A DNA stretch of 64,000 bases from Paraspadella gotoi (GCA_051294375.1 CM119265.1:28851167-28915166); one strand, 5' to 3'. Positions 22,465-34,269 are shown, counted from the first letter of the stretch. Numbers and translations are program-made. The notes: generated from the letters alone by a model not told the origin.

Positions 22465-22517
22465 AAAAAGAGAGAGATTCTCCTCTCTCTTTCTCTCTCT
22501 CTTCTCTTCTCTTCTGC

Positions 22518-22558
<41 letters not shown>

Positions 22559-23412
22559 AGGCGTTGCCCAGGGGCCTTCGCTGCTCTCGCTGTCTCCATC
22601 GCTACGCATTACCGTTGTCTAGTCACTAAAAGTACTTCGTCGAGAAAGACGCGACCAAGAAGAGGGGGGGAGAAGAGGGGAGAGGGAGGAGAAGAGGGAG
22701 GGAGGGAGGAGGAGATGGGAGGTAAGAGGGGGAGAGGGAGGAGGAGAGAGAGGAAGAGGGGAAGAGGGAGGAAGAGGGGAAGAAGAGGGAAGGAAAGAAA
22801 GAATGATGAAGAGAATGAGGAATAATGTTGTTAGAGGATAGAATGGATAAGGGGGGAGAGAGGAAGAAAAGAGAGGAAAGAGAAGGAAGATGAGAGAAGA
22901 AAAAGAAAAGAAAAAATAGAAAAATAAAGGAAAAAATAGAAAATGAAATTGAGAAGGGATAGAAAAATAAATTTAAAAAAATAAAAAAATTAAAAGAGTA
23001 AACGAAAGAAATCTAAATGAAAAAAAGTAAAAAAAAAAAACAACAAAAAACTGACTGCTAAACGAATTTTAATTGTTTAATGAATCCTCTATATTTATTT
23101 AATCATTTTCTTATTAACTTAATGATTAATTATGAAATTCGTTAGTGCGTTGAAGTCATTGATTAAGTCGTTTTGAATTTTACATTTTGTTTTGTTTCTC
23201 TTGTTTTTTTGTTATTTTGTTTCAGTTTTCCTTTTTCTTGTGATTTCACATTTTACTCGCGGTTCACATCGGCAGAGAATTTCCATCGATTTAAATGTTT
23301 TATTTTTTTTGTTCCATTTGTTTTGTTTTTTCTGTTTCATTGTTATTGGTATCTGGTTTCTTGTTTCGTGCGTCATGAAAAATGGGTCGTTCCTTCGGGC
23401 AGAAAGCCTGGG

Positions 23413-23450
<38 letters not shown>

Positions 23451-23509
23451 TTCCTTCGGGCGCCCGACTTTTCAATAAAGATAAGAACCCCCGAACGCCA
23501 GATTCACCA

Positions 23510-23783
23510 CTCGGCGGACCAGTTGTGATATTTACTCGAATCAATTGTGATATTCACACGAATCAGTTGTGATATTTACTCGAATCAATAGTGATATTCA
23601 CACGAATCAGTTGCGATATTCACACGAATCAGTTTTGCTATTCACACGAATCAGTTGTGATATTCAATCGAATCAATTGTGATATTCACACGAATCAATT
23701 GTGCAATTCACACGAATCAGTTGTTATATTCAATCGAATCAGTTGTGATATTCACACGAAAAAGTTGTGATATTTGCTTGTTC
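23510..23783. repeat. 22-bp minisatellite GTTGTGATATTCACACGAATCA
   Basis: About twelve head-to-tail 22-bp units. The variable sites are mainly the CACAC segment (also TACTC or AATCG) and the first bases (g/attgtg). The unit holds the short inverted pair GTGATAT/ATTCAC. It begins exactly where the two duplication copies stop matching. Confidence 0.92.
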
Positions 23784-24036
23784 TGAAACTTGTTTCCAGT
23801 GTTGATTATTTTCAAAACTTGTCATTTGAAACAGAAAAATTACAATTTTTTTTGTATTTCTTGTATTTGTTCTGTTTTGTATTTGTTATACTATTCGTAC
23901 ATCGTCTTGATCATAGTTTGAATATTATTATAACTCCAGTATGACTCTATTCTACTAGGTTTGTCTGTCTGTAGGTCTCACTTTCTGTAGGTCTGTCTGA
24001 CTGTTGGCCTGTTTTATCCAAGTTCTTTTTCTTGTC
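23784..24036. other. AT-rich stretch with short GTCTGTCTG runs
   Basis: No gene seen. Includes a degenerate gtaggtctgtctg repeat at 23,960-24,005. Confidence 0.5.
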
Positions 24037-24329
24037 CTCTCTCTCTCTCTCTCTCTCTCCCTCTCTCTCTCTCTCTCCATTTGTTTCCTGATTTTAATGC
24101 TGCCTCCTCTCTCTCTCTCTCTCTCTCTCTCCCCTCTCTCTCTCTCTTCTCTCTCTCTCTCTCCAACTTATCTTCTTTCTTCTTTTATCTCTTGTTTTTT
24201 CTCTTCCTTTTTTTTATTTCCTCGTTAAAGAAAAATTACGAATTCGCAGTTATTAATTCGTTGAGGGAAGTCGTTAGTCTCGATCTTAACGAGGAAAGAG
24301 AAGAGAAAGGGCAAGGGAGCGAATGAGAA

Positions 24330-25080
24330 ATGAAAAAAAATAAAAAAGAAAAGGAAATAATAAAGGAAAGAAAAGAAAAGAGGTGAAAAAAAAAGAATGA
24401 CGTGAAAAAGAAATGAAAGGAAAGGGAAAAGAAAATAAAAGAAAATATAAGAAAGAAAAAAAAAGGAAAAGAAAAAAAAAAAAAAAAAAAAAAAAAAAAG
24501 AAGAGAAAAGAAAAGAAACAAAGACAAAGGAAAAAAAAAAAAAGGGAAAAAAAAAAGAAAGGAAAAGAAAAAAAGAGAAAAAAAAAAAGGAAAAAAAAAA
24601 AAAAAAATAAAAGAAAAAAAAAAAATGAAAAGAAAAGAAAAGCAAAGAGAAAAGAAAAAAAATCAGAAAAAAGAAAATAAAAAAGGAAAGAGAGGAGGGA
24701 AAGAAAATAATGGGAAAAGAAGACGCGTTAAAATAACGAAAAGAGAAAAGCAAAAGGAGAGCATCAACTTTAACAAAATTGAAAGAGAAAGAAAAAAAAA
24801 AAAAAGAAAAAGAAAAGAAAAAAGGAAAAAAAAAAAAAAGAAAAGAAAAGAACAGAGAGAAAGAGAAAAAAAAGGTGAAAAAGAAAGATGATTAAAATAT
24901 CTAAAAAGCATTATTTTGTAGAGAGGAATGAGAAAAAAAGAATTGAGTAAAATGGAAAGAAAAAACAAAAGAAAAGAGAATACATGAGAAAGAAAAAGGA
25001 AAAGAAAAGAAAAGAAAGAAAGGGAAAAAAGAAAGAAAGAAAAGAAAAGTTAAAGAGATGAAAAAAGAAAGGAAAAGAAG
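24330..25080. repeat. Purine-only A-rich tract (GAAAA repeat)
   Basis: About 750 bp of AAAAG/GAAAA repeats with hardly a pyrimidine. The opposite arm has the pyrimidine form at 48,130-48,770. Lys-rich or Phe-rich frames here are translated repeat. Confidence 0.85.
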
Positions 25081-26190
25081 ATGTAAGAATAAATCTAAAA
25101 AAGTATTTTGTATTAAACTTATGAAAACCGCGACCGCAATGTCAGAACCCAATGCAGCGGCACTTTCACGTCAAAATTTCTTCGAAAATGACCGCAGCCG
25201 CGGAAATAACAAAAAAAGCCTTCTTTATTTCCTCGATCTTTCCGACGGAACATGCAGGTTATTTCTTGATAGACCGGATAAGAGAAAATAAATATAAAAG
25301 AAAATAAAAACTAGAGAACAAACGGAAAATAAATTTTTTAAAAAAACTTGTAATTCTAGGCTTTTAGGTCCAACAAAAACAGAAAAATTACCCAAAAATA
25401 CAAAAGCTTCTAAAAGAACAAGAAATGAGAAAGAGAGAGACGGGGAAAGGAGAGAAAGACAAGTGAGAGAGAGAATGAATGAGAGATGAGAGAGAGGAGG
25501 GAGAGTGATGAAGGAGTGACGAGTAGATGGGGAGACGGAACGGGAGAGAGACGAAGAGCAGAGAGAGAGTAACACTGTGATCCTTAACGAGTTGGTTGAT
25601 GAAAAGGCGCCATTAAAAGCATTCTTTATGCGCTGTCCTGAGAGAGTGAGAAGAGGAAAGAGAAAGAAGAGGAGAGACAGACTTAGGAACGATGGTGGAC
25701 TGAGACTAGCGGAGATGAAGCCTGAAGGTGGAGGAGGCACGATGAGAGAGAGGACAGAGGTCAGAGAGAGGGACCACATTCCTACTTTTTTTTCAAAATT
25801 GTGTCTTTCGCTTAAGATAAACGAAAAATATAATTTACTCGACAAAAAAACGAGAGACAAGACGATAAAGGAAACCTTTTTTCTTTTTTTATTTTTCCTC
25901 CCTTTTCTTCCTCCATTTTTTCCCATTCTTTCTCAAATTTGCCCTTTTTTTCTCATTTCTTCTTTTTTCCTCCCTTATTCTTTTTTTTTTTTCACCCTTT
26001 TTTACTTCCCTTGCTTTTCCCTCCTTTTTTTTCTTTTCTCCCTTTATCTTTTCTTTTTTTCCTCAACCCTCCCGCTTCTCCCCCTGTCCTCCCTCTGCTT
26101 TCCTCCTCCCCTCCTCCCTCCTCCTTCCTCCTCTTCTTTCAAACCTTCAGCCCCAACTATACATCAAATCTCCCATATCTCTGTTCTTTG
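25081..26190. other. Arm sequence: conserved patch, GA tract, T/C-rich tract
   Basis: 25,100-25,290 is single-copy-like and well kept in both arms. 25,431-25,570 is GA-rich and 25,870-26,150 is T/C-rich. No exon supported. Confidence 0.5.
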
Positions 26191-27180
26191 CCTCACTCGG
26201 ACAATGGTCTATGCTTTGTTTGCCAGAGGGACAAACCCTTTTTTCCCAGCGTGTGGGTGATGATAGGAGAGGGCTGGGGCTGGCAGGCTTGTGGGAGCGT
26301 CTGCCTGAAGAAGGAGAGAGAGAGAGAGAGACGAGGAGAGACGAGAGGAGAGATGTTGGGAGACGCGGAGAGCAGAGAGGGAAGAGAGCCCTGAGAAGAG
26401 AGAGAGAGAGGGAGAGAGAGATTCGAAGCCGACAGCTACGGTAGTTCCCGCTTGTGTCCTAGCGGCCGTCTGCAAACCGTTTAAAATGATTGAGAGACTT
26501 TTTTTCGCAGCTGAGAACCTTCGCCGCACCGCGCGGCTTTCGCGTTCACGCTCCTCGACATTCTACTCAGGAGGATATTCGGAATTCGTCGTGCAAGTAA
26601 AATCGCCGTCGTAAGAAGTTTATTTTATAAAAGTTCTTCCCCGCCATTTTGGAAAATTTAATCTTTTTTCAAGAATAATAGTCAATTCCCTTTATTAAAA
26701 TATTTTCCTCGCTCTCCCATTTCCTCTCCTCCTCCTTTTCATTCTCTCCCACATTTCTATTTCCTTTTCCTTCCGTTTTTTTTTTCCATTCTCCGTTTTT
26801 TCCACTCTCCCAAGTCTCTCTTTCTATTTTCCACTCTTCTTTTTTTCATTTTCCACTATTCCCATTTCCAAATCTCCCTTTTTTCCACTCTCCCTTTTTC
26901 CCCTCTCCCGAATTCCATTCTCTCTTTTTCCACTTTTCAATTTCTCTCCACTCTCTGTTTTACCTCCCTTTTCTGCTGCCCTTTTTCCTCTCTCCCTTTC
27001 CTCTTTTCCCTTTTTCCTCTTTCCTTTTCCCTCTTTCCCTTTTTTCTCTTTCCCTTTTTAAAATTCTCCCTTTTCCATTTCCCCCCCATTTTTCCATTCT
27101 TTTGTGTTTCCCGTTCCACTTGAATCGGTCCTCGGACTTTTGGGCGCCTCTGCATCCTTGGACAATCGCCTCGTGCCCTT
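26191..27180. other. Arm sequence with CpG-rich patch
   Basis: A GA tract (26,310-26,422) is followed by a CpG-rich patch (26,423-26,610), then a C/T-rich run made of TTTTCCACTCTCCC-like units (26,700-27,090), and a conserved patch at 27,100-27,170. No gene seen. Confidence 0.5.
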
Positions 27181-28010
27181 CTTCTCTTCTCAACCTTTCT
27201 TCTTCTCTTTTCCTCTTCTTTCTTTTTTTTCTTCCTCCTTCCTTTTTAATTCTAACTCATTCTTTCATACATTTGCTCTTCTCTTTGCCACTTTTCTTTT
27301 TCCTTTTTTCTTTCCAATTCCTCCCTTTCCGATTTTTCGATTTTTCTCTCATCCTTTTTTTTCCTTCTTTTTTTTCTTTTCCTCCCTTTTCCGCATTTTC
27401 CTCTCATCCTTTTTTATCTCTTATTTATTGCATCTTTGCTTTTCTGTTGTTATCCTTTCTTCTTTTTCTCTTCCGCTTTCTTTCGCCTTCATCCTCTCGT
27501 TCCTTTCTCTTCCCCTCCTCCTCTTCCTCTACTCTTTCCTCTTTCCTCTTACTCTCCCCCTCCTTCTACTCTTCCTCACTTTCTTTCCTTCTCCCTTTTA
27601 CCTCTTTCTTTTCCCTCTTCCTCTCCTTTCTTCCTCTTTTCTCTTCCTTCCAAACTCTCTTTCCTCTTCCTGTTCTTCCCCCACTTTCCTTTCCTTCTCT
27701 TTCTCCCTCTCCTCTTCCTATCACGTCTCGCTCTTTCCTCTTCTTCATTCTTCTTCTTTCTCAATCTTCTTACTCTCTTTCCTCTCCCTCTTCCTCCCTT
27801 TCTTCTTCTTTCCTCTCTCTCTCCTTCTTCCCTCTCTTCCCTCTATAAGAGTCAAACCAGTGTTTTTTTTTTTTAAATTTTTCCTCCAAATTGATACTCG
27901 GGCATCTTTGCTGTTCCTTCTTTTCCTTCTTTTTTCGTCTTTTCCTCCTCCTTGTTTCCTCCTCCTCCCTCCTCTTCCCTTTATCTCCTCCATCTTTCCT
28001 CTATCTCTGC
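27181..28010. repeat. Pyrimidine-rich tract in left arm
   Basis: About 0.8 kb of T/C-rich sequence. It gives long Phe/Leu/Ser frames that have no splice or start evidence. The opposite arm has the purine form at 45,470-46,290. Confidence 0.75.
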
Positions 28011-29030
28011 TCTGCTGATGAGTTGTACTTAGATGTTGGGAGACGAGCGACGGTTGGTTGAAACTTAATAGGGGTCAGCGTCGGGATGCGAAAAAGAGGA
28101 GAAAGTGTAAAACAATTGAGGGACAGTGGAAAAACGAGGGACATGGGAAAAAGGACATGATGACATGTGTCTGAAGGTGTGAATGTGAAAGGATCTGGCA
28201 ACTTTGTGAACGGGAAACGGATTGTTGAAATCCTAAACTGCCCTCACGCGTTTGTTTAGGATTGGAAACTCGATTATCCTCTTATTTTCTTTCTTTTCTT
28301 TTTTTTAATTTTTTGAATTTTATTTTTATTTTTACATTTTTTTTCTGTTTCTTTTTTTTTCTAGCGTCGAGGAAATTCTAACAAATTTTTCTATTGTGAA
28401 CTATCTTTCGATTTCGTTGCGTTTTGAAATATTAAGCCAACTTTTTTCTGTTAATTTCAAAAACTTATTTTGCGCGCTTTGAACATTGAAGATTCTTTTT
28501 AGTCGGAACCATGTCCTTTTTATATTTTTACGTTAAAACTATTTTAAAATTATTTGACCGTGGTAATGTTGTTTCATCTAATTTTTCGCTATTTTCTTTC
28601 TTTTTTTTTTCTTTTCTTTTTTTCCGACTATTTCTCTCCAAAACACAAAACACCTTTTTCCATCCAACTCCACACCACAAAAACCTCCCAACCTTTGACC
28701 ACCACCCCGCACCCTCCTTACCCCCTCCCTTTGCCCCCCACCTCATGGCAATCCGCCGGAAACAATAGCGGCCCTTGTCGGCCTTTGTCTGGCGCGGCGT
28801 CGGCAAAAGAACCCGCCCACGAGCGGTCGCCGGCGATTTTTATCCTTTTGGATCAAAAACGCGGCGACTCTCTGGTTGAGACCCGAGGAGCCATAGGAAC
28901 CTTAACCTCGGACGAAGAGGGGATTGAGATGAGAGAGATTAGAGTAGGGAGGGAGAGATGGAGTCCGAGGCGAAGTGGAGGGAGACCGAGAGAGAGGAGG
29001 AGAGAGGGGTTTTCAAGCTGAGGCAGAGGA
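28011..29030. other. Arm sequence around the empty TTAA site
   Basis: 28,011-28,260 is a well-conserved patch. 28,472-28,515 holds the decayed hammerhead-like motif. Near 28,530-28,540 is the single TTAA where the right arm carries its 911-bp insertion. 28,740-28,920 is a GC-rich patch conserved between arms. Confidence 0.5.
28472..28515 (+). other. Decayed hammerhead-like motif (left arm)
   Basis: TTGAAGATTC..TAGTCGGAACCATGTCC corresponds to the right-arm motif at 44,978-45,011 in reverse complement. Confidence 0.35.
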
Positions 29031-30020
29031 TATTTAAAGGATAATGGAGGAAGGAAAGGAAAGAAAGGAAGAAGAGAAAAAATTAGGAAAAATAAAAGAA
29101 AATTTATTGGTAGGGAGAGCAGAGAAAGGTAAAGGCTAAAACGAGAGAGAGAGCCGATGATGATGAGAGAGGAGAGAGTGAGAGAGAGGATCGAGAGACA
29201 TTCCGACGGAGAGAGAGAGAGACGAGAACCTCAGGTAGTCATAAGAAATTAACCTCTCGCGAGAGTTATGAGGAAAACAGAGAAGAGAGAGATTGAGAGA
29301 GTGAGAGAGAAAAGAGAAGAGATGGAGAGAGAAGAGTTCGAACAGGGAATGTCCAGAGCAGAGAGAGAGAGACGAGGTGGCATGCGAACGCCTGAGAGAG
29401 ATGATGAAGAGAGAAGAAGGAAAAAGGGGATGGAAGGTAGGGAAAGGGATTCCTCTTTTTCCCGCCAAAAAAATCGATCTCCTCTCTTTCATTGGGTCTG
29501 TCGGTCAGGTTTCTGTCTCTGTTTATTCGCTTTTTCTTTCGCCAGAACAAAACAAAACAACATCTACTTTCCTCATTCTGTTGTTTCTCTTACTTCAAAC
29601 ACCTCTTCTTTCTTCTCTGTTTTTTATTCTTCTTTTTTTCTTTATTCTCCTTTTTCCTTTCTTTTCTTTTCTTTCTTTTCTTTTCTCTCTTTTTTTCTTT
29701 CTTTTCTTTCTCTCTTTCTCAGCCGACTCCGGACGCTAAAGACCAGGGATCTTAGGTCTCGAAAAGTGGTATTTTTGAGAGGAGGAAGGGATAGAAAGGA
29801 AGGAGGGTAAAATAGGGAAAGAGGAAAGAGGAGACGAAAAAGAAAAAAGAGAGAGGAGGTGAGGAAGGGGGTAGAGAAGAGAGATGAGGAGAAAATAAAG
29901 ACATAGAGAGAGAGAGGAAAGAGAAGAAAAAACTTTCATTCAATAAAAAATAATCATGGCGAGTCTGGAGAGAAGGAAAAAAATAAAACCCGAGCCAAAG
30001 ATGAGGAGACCATGAGTATC

Positions 30021-30068
<48 letters not shown>

Positions 30069-30110
30069 CTCTCCTCTCTCTGCTCACTTCTCTCTCTCTC
30101 TCCTGATTCA
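29031..30110. other. GA-rich, T/C-rich and GA-rich blocks ending in CT
   Basis: GA-rich 29,040-29,440, single-copy-like 29,440-29,580, T/C-rich 29,580-29,720, GA-rich 29,760-29,940, then (CT)n 30,021-30,104. The alternation of strands favours hairpins. No gene seen. Confidence 0.5.
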
Positions 30111-30720
30111 AAGTAACAGACGATTTTAGTTTTTATCGGATGGTCTATCTAAAGTGATTATTGCAACAGAGGAGAGTAGGGCCGCTAGCCAAAGGAATTT
30201 TGGTTCAGGTCTTTTGTCTAGACTTTCGATTTCTGCGCTACGGATGCATCTTCGCTAATTAGAACCGAAACTCTCTGGGTGGCGGGACTCCTGAATGCGG
30301 AGGACCTGTGATGGAACTATTCCTTTTTAGTTGCGCCTGATAAGCGACTCCAATAATCATTTTTTCGGTTCCGACTGTCGGTCGGTCATTCGGTATGTCT
30401 GTCCGTCGTGTCGGTTCTGTTTCCCACTTACTTAGTTAGGTGGTTAGTTAAGTCATTAGTTAAGACAGGATTAGACCTGAAATCTAAGCCAACTACTAGC
30501 GCTACCTTTCTGGTTTTTAAGAAATAAGAAAAGTCACTTGGGCGTAACACAACATGGAATTTCGGTTCTTTGTTTATTTGCCTTAGCCCTTGGAGAACAA
30601 AACTGATTGGCCTTGGCCCAAAGTCCTCTTGATTGGGGCTTTTGACCTTTTCTTAAACTTTTCGCAACTCTTCCATTGCAGGTAAGAATCTTAGGTTTCC
30701 TCCTAAATTAAAGTCAAGAT
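30111..30720 (+). repeat. Single-copy-like sequence present three times in the window
   Basis: Matches 42,110-42,640 in reverse complement, and 62,693-62,905 plus 63,780-64,000 also in reverse complement. No long open frame survives in any copy. It includes gcgcctgataagcgactc at about 30,325. Confidence 0.75.
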
Positions 30721-31183
30721 GTTCCTCTCTTCTATTTTCTTGTTGCGGTTTGTCTCCCTCTCTCTCCCTTTTTCCATCTCAGCTGACGATTGTATTTCCT
30801 CCCCTTCTCCTCTCCCTGTCTTTAATTGCTCTGCCTTTTCTCCCTCCCTTCTCCCTTCTCCCTTTGTTCGAAAAAATCACACTTTCTTTCTCACTCCCTC
30901 TCCCTCCCCTTTCTTCCATACCCTCTCTTTCTCTCTCTGCCCCCTTTTCTTCCCTACGTATTTCCCTCCCTTTCTCCCTTCTCCCCTCCCCTTTTTGTTC
31001 TTTTCTCCCTCTCATCTCCCTTTCCTCCCTCTGGCGACGTCTCTTCCTCCACACTCAAATTCTTTTGACATCATCATTAATGAGGATTTGACGTCAGAAA
31101 CGATCAGGTTCTCTCTCTCGCTCTCTCTTCTCCTCTCGCTCTCTCTCTCTTCTCTCTCTCTCTCTTCTCTCTCTCCTCCTCTC

Positions 31184-31214
<31 letters not shown>

Positions 31215-31416
31215 CTCACTCATACTCTCTTTCCTCACACATCGGAGATCGAGAGAGCGAGAGGGTCGCGCTTTCCTTGATTCTTCTTGTCGCAGGATTC
31301 GTGCTTCTACAAAGAGGAGGCGTTTTAAAAGGAGAGAGGGGGAAGGGTCAGTGTAAGAAAAAGGAAGAGAAAGAAGAGAGAGAGAGAGAAAGAGAGAGAG
31401 ATGAGATGAGAGAGAG

Positions 31417-31447
<31 letters not shown>

Positions 31448-31877
31448 CGAGAGAGAGAGAATTTGTGTCTGTGTGTGAGTCTCTATGTGATAATGACAAG
31501 AGGAAATATGAAATCTAGGATTAAAAAAAGAAAAAGATATAAAGAAATGAAAAGGAAAGAAAAGAAATATATAAAAAGAAAAGAAAAGAGAAAAAAAGAA
31601 AAGAAAAAGAAAAAGAAAGGAAAAGTAAAAAAAAAAGAAAGGAGAATAAAAAAAAAAGTGAAAAAAAAAAGAAAAGAGAAGCAAAGAAAAGAAAAGAAAA
31701 GGAAAAGAAAATGAAAAGAGAAAGCAAAAAAAGAAGAATCGTCGACCGAGGCGAAATCGAAAAGTGCCAGAGTAATCTATTAGGGGCAGACAGCGGAACC
31801 TATTGTATCAAGAAAGGAGAGATTGTTTTGAGAGAGAGAGGGAGAGGAGGAGAGAGACGAGATGAGGAGCAGAGAAG

Positions 31878-31909
<32 letters not shown>

Positions 31910-32080
31910 AGAGAGCAAAGGAAACGCGAAAACAAAGAAATAAAAAGGTTTTCTTCCTTCGCAAAAAAGTTCCTCACCTTTTTGCGAGTTAAGTTTCTCT
32001 TTAACTCTGATTCTTTTACTTTGGCTTTTCTATTCAAGAGTTTCCAAATTTCCTGTTCATTCAATTAAAAAAAGGTTAAT
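30721..32080. other. CT, GA and A-rich purine blocks of the left arm
   Basis: Pyrimidine-rich 30,740-31,040, (CT)n 31,110-31,220, (GA)n 31,375-31,462, GAAAA-type purine tract 31,520-31,735, (GA)n 31,833-31,917. Mirrored at 40,810-42,110. The 331-codon frame across it is translated repeat. Confidence 0.6.
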
Positions 32081-32099
32081 TTTAATCTTATTTATTTAT

Positions 32100-32260
32100 G
32101 AATCATTCCAAAACCGTATTCTTAACCCTAATTTAATCCTATACCCTATACTTAATTTTCTAAATTCTAACCTCTAACCCTTTACGCTAGTCCCAATCAA
32201 ATCCCTAACCTAATATATTATCACTAACCTAATCCTTAATTATCCTAATTCGTTAATTAA
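32100..32260 (-). repeat. Degenerate telomere-like TTAGG(G) tract
   Basis: Plus-strand words taaccctaa, tctaacc, ctctaaccc and ccctaacc recur every 6-12 bp, a decayed CCTAA/CCCTAA array. The opposite arm (40,610-40,775) shows the TTAGGG strand. TTAGG is the usual arthropod telomere unit. This one is interstitial and very impure. Confidence 0.55.
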
Positions 32261-32769
32261 AAAAATTCAATTTCGAATTTAAATAAAATGGGGCATTTCT
32301 GGGAAAATAGGCTTTATTTCTATTATTCTTACTTACACCTTCTCTATACATTGTTTTCTACTTTTATCTTTTCTTTCCTCATTTGTTTTCCTTCTCTCTT
32401 CCCTCCCCTTCCCTCGCTTCCTCTCCCCCTCTTCCCTCTCCCCTCCCCCTCTTCCTCTCCCCCTTCCTCCACCTTCGTCTACCCGCAAAAAGACGCTGCC
32501 CATAATTTTAGGCGTCTGGTAGAAAATGATCGCCAGGACGCAACCTGTGTTGTTGGGGTATGAGAGGAGAGAGAGATGGGACGAGAGAAAGAGAGATGGA
32601 GGGAGACGGAGAAAGAGAGGAAAGAGAGGTGAGAGGGTTGAGGGAGAGAGAAGGCGGAGAGTGAGTATTATAGCGATTGAGAGACAGGAAAGATTGAAAC
32701 TATTAAAACAGACTATAGTTTAGGAAAAGCAGTAATTCATATTAAGCTTTTTCAACCATCAACATTGCG

Positions 32770-32799
32770 GCTCTCTCTCTCTCTCTCTCTCTCCTCTCT

Positions 32800-32840
<41 letters not shown>
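32770..32840. repeat. (CT)n microsatellite at the edge of the flipped block
   Basis: CT run immediately before the block that is direct rather than inverted between the arms. Confidence 0.85.
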
Positions 32841-32842
<2 letters not shown>

Positions 32843-32887
32843 CACTTCGTCTACTTTTGTTTAATGACCATAAAGTCTTTAAAATAT

Positions 32888-33620
32888 GAGCAGTGATTTT
32901 CGTTAGCGGAAAGTCACGTGACGAAGATGAGAAGAGGAGGAGGAGGAGGGAAGAAGGGTGCAGAGAAGAAGGACAAAAAGAGAATTAGGATGACGACAAA
33001 GACGCGACGACGAAGACACAGAAACCCAATTTTCTTTCTCAACTTTTACTTCCCTCATGCCGGGACTCCATCAGCACCTGTTGAACGAACCCACTGCACA
33101 CGACACTCTCAGGCCATGATCGTCCCCCGAGTAGGTTGCGCCAAGGCGACACGAACGTTTGCATGTCTTGACAGAACCCGACAAACGATTAGATTCCATT
33201 TGATTGCAATCCACTTTCTGACACAGGAAAAGGGTTTTTTTTATGTTTTGTTTCCAACGGAAGTGTTCTTCAAAATGAATTCACGATACTCCTGTTTTCC
33301 ACCACAAGAAGCGCGAACTCCCGTCTCTTCCCGTTAGGAACCAACATCAACATATCCTAATCCTCTTCAGTCACTTGTCAACACCCCACGTACCCTCTTG
33401 CACATTACCCCCAGCTTTATTCACTCCCGCATTCCACTCCCCTGCTACTCATCACGAAGCCTTATCACCCCCTAAACAAAACTACAATGGGAGAGGACTA
33501 TCGTCGCGGTTCACAAGTCGCTTTTCAGCCTTGAGCGACGCCGAGCACATGTTCGCGGGGTGGTCCTCGCCACCTTAACGCGGCGCGCTTCTCTACTCTT
33601 TATCTCGTCCTCTTCTCTCT

Positions 33621-33652
<32 letters not shown>

Positions 33653-33664
33653 CTCTCTCTCAAT

Positions 33665-33695
<31 letters not shown>

Positions 33696-34085
33696 TCTCT
33701 CTACATCCCCTCCTAGACCCCAGTACAATAACGAACGATGTCATCTCATTGGTACGACGGCTCCGCCTTCTCGCCTCTGATTTGGTTGCGCCGGGCGGCC
33801 GAGCGGCTGCCGCGAAAAAACTCACGATACCGGCGCCCAGCGTCGACTGATTGGCCGAGCTCGTCGGCCTTCGCGCGCCTTTCCGTGTGGAGCTCCGCAT
33901 TGGTCCGTTTTTTCAGGCCAACATCAGAAACGGATCTGCGGAAATTTTACAGTTTCTATTGTATATTAAAACGCTATTTGAAGTTGATTCTCACAATCAG
34001 GCGCGACATCAGGGCGAGACGGGCGAGCGTAAATTGTGTATGGTTTTCTTTTAACAGCGCGACAAGTTTTTAAGAGAGTGCATTG
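32888..34085 (+). repeat. Inner block, direct copy 1
   Basis: Matches 38,758-40,213 in the SAME orientation (start word gagcagtgatt, end word gtgcattgtaaat), although all surrounding palindrome sequence is inverted. It contains a CT tract (33,616-33,703) and a CpG-rich CCAAT cluster. No spliced gene could be built. Confidence 0.85.
33740..33930 (-). promoter_or_regulatory. CpG-rich region with three CCAAT boxes
   Basis: ATTGG (CCAAT on the minus strand) occurs at 33,748-33,752, 33,850-33,854 and 33,899-33,903 within about 190 bp of GC- and CpG-rich DNA. Multiple, same-orientation CCAAT boxes are typical of NF-Y-type promoters. Two of the three are intact in the second copy (39,836 and 39,946). 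No start site or TATA box is recognisable, so the direction is uncertain. Confidence 0.4.
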
Positions 34086-34269
34086 TAAATCCAGAGTATA
34101 TTTGCCAGGCGACGAGGCTGTGGTTGTGGCGTGTAAAAAAAAATGCGTTCTGCTCAAAACTCGGGTATCCAAGAATGGATTTGTACCGTTCTCAGCACTA
34201 ACTCAATCAAACATGGGCAATCTATATCGGTCGACTTTATCAGGCCTTCAGTTTACCTATTAAAAAAGT

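Larger units (their letters stand above)
12206..23510 (+). repeat. Direct duplication, copy 2 (about 11.3 kb with gaps)
   Basis: Parallels 770-11,436 in order and orientation. Five N gaps (18,940-22,464) fall at the long CT, G-rich and GA arrays of copy 1, as expected for a collapse at repeats. It leaves the duplicated sequence at about 23,510 and runs into a 22-bp minisatellite. Confidence 0.9.

Noticed and set aside
30719-31714. 331-codon frame, the longest in the window
   Set aside because: It crosses CT, GA and GAAAA repeat blocks and changes from Ser/Leu to Arg/Glu to Lys. Its mirror copy does not keep the frame. No splice or domain evidence.
33738-34073. Overlapping frames in the CpG-rich part of the inner block
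   Set aside because: CpG-rich DNA has few stop codons. The second copy does not keep the frames.
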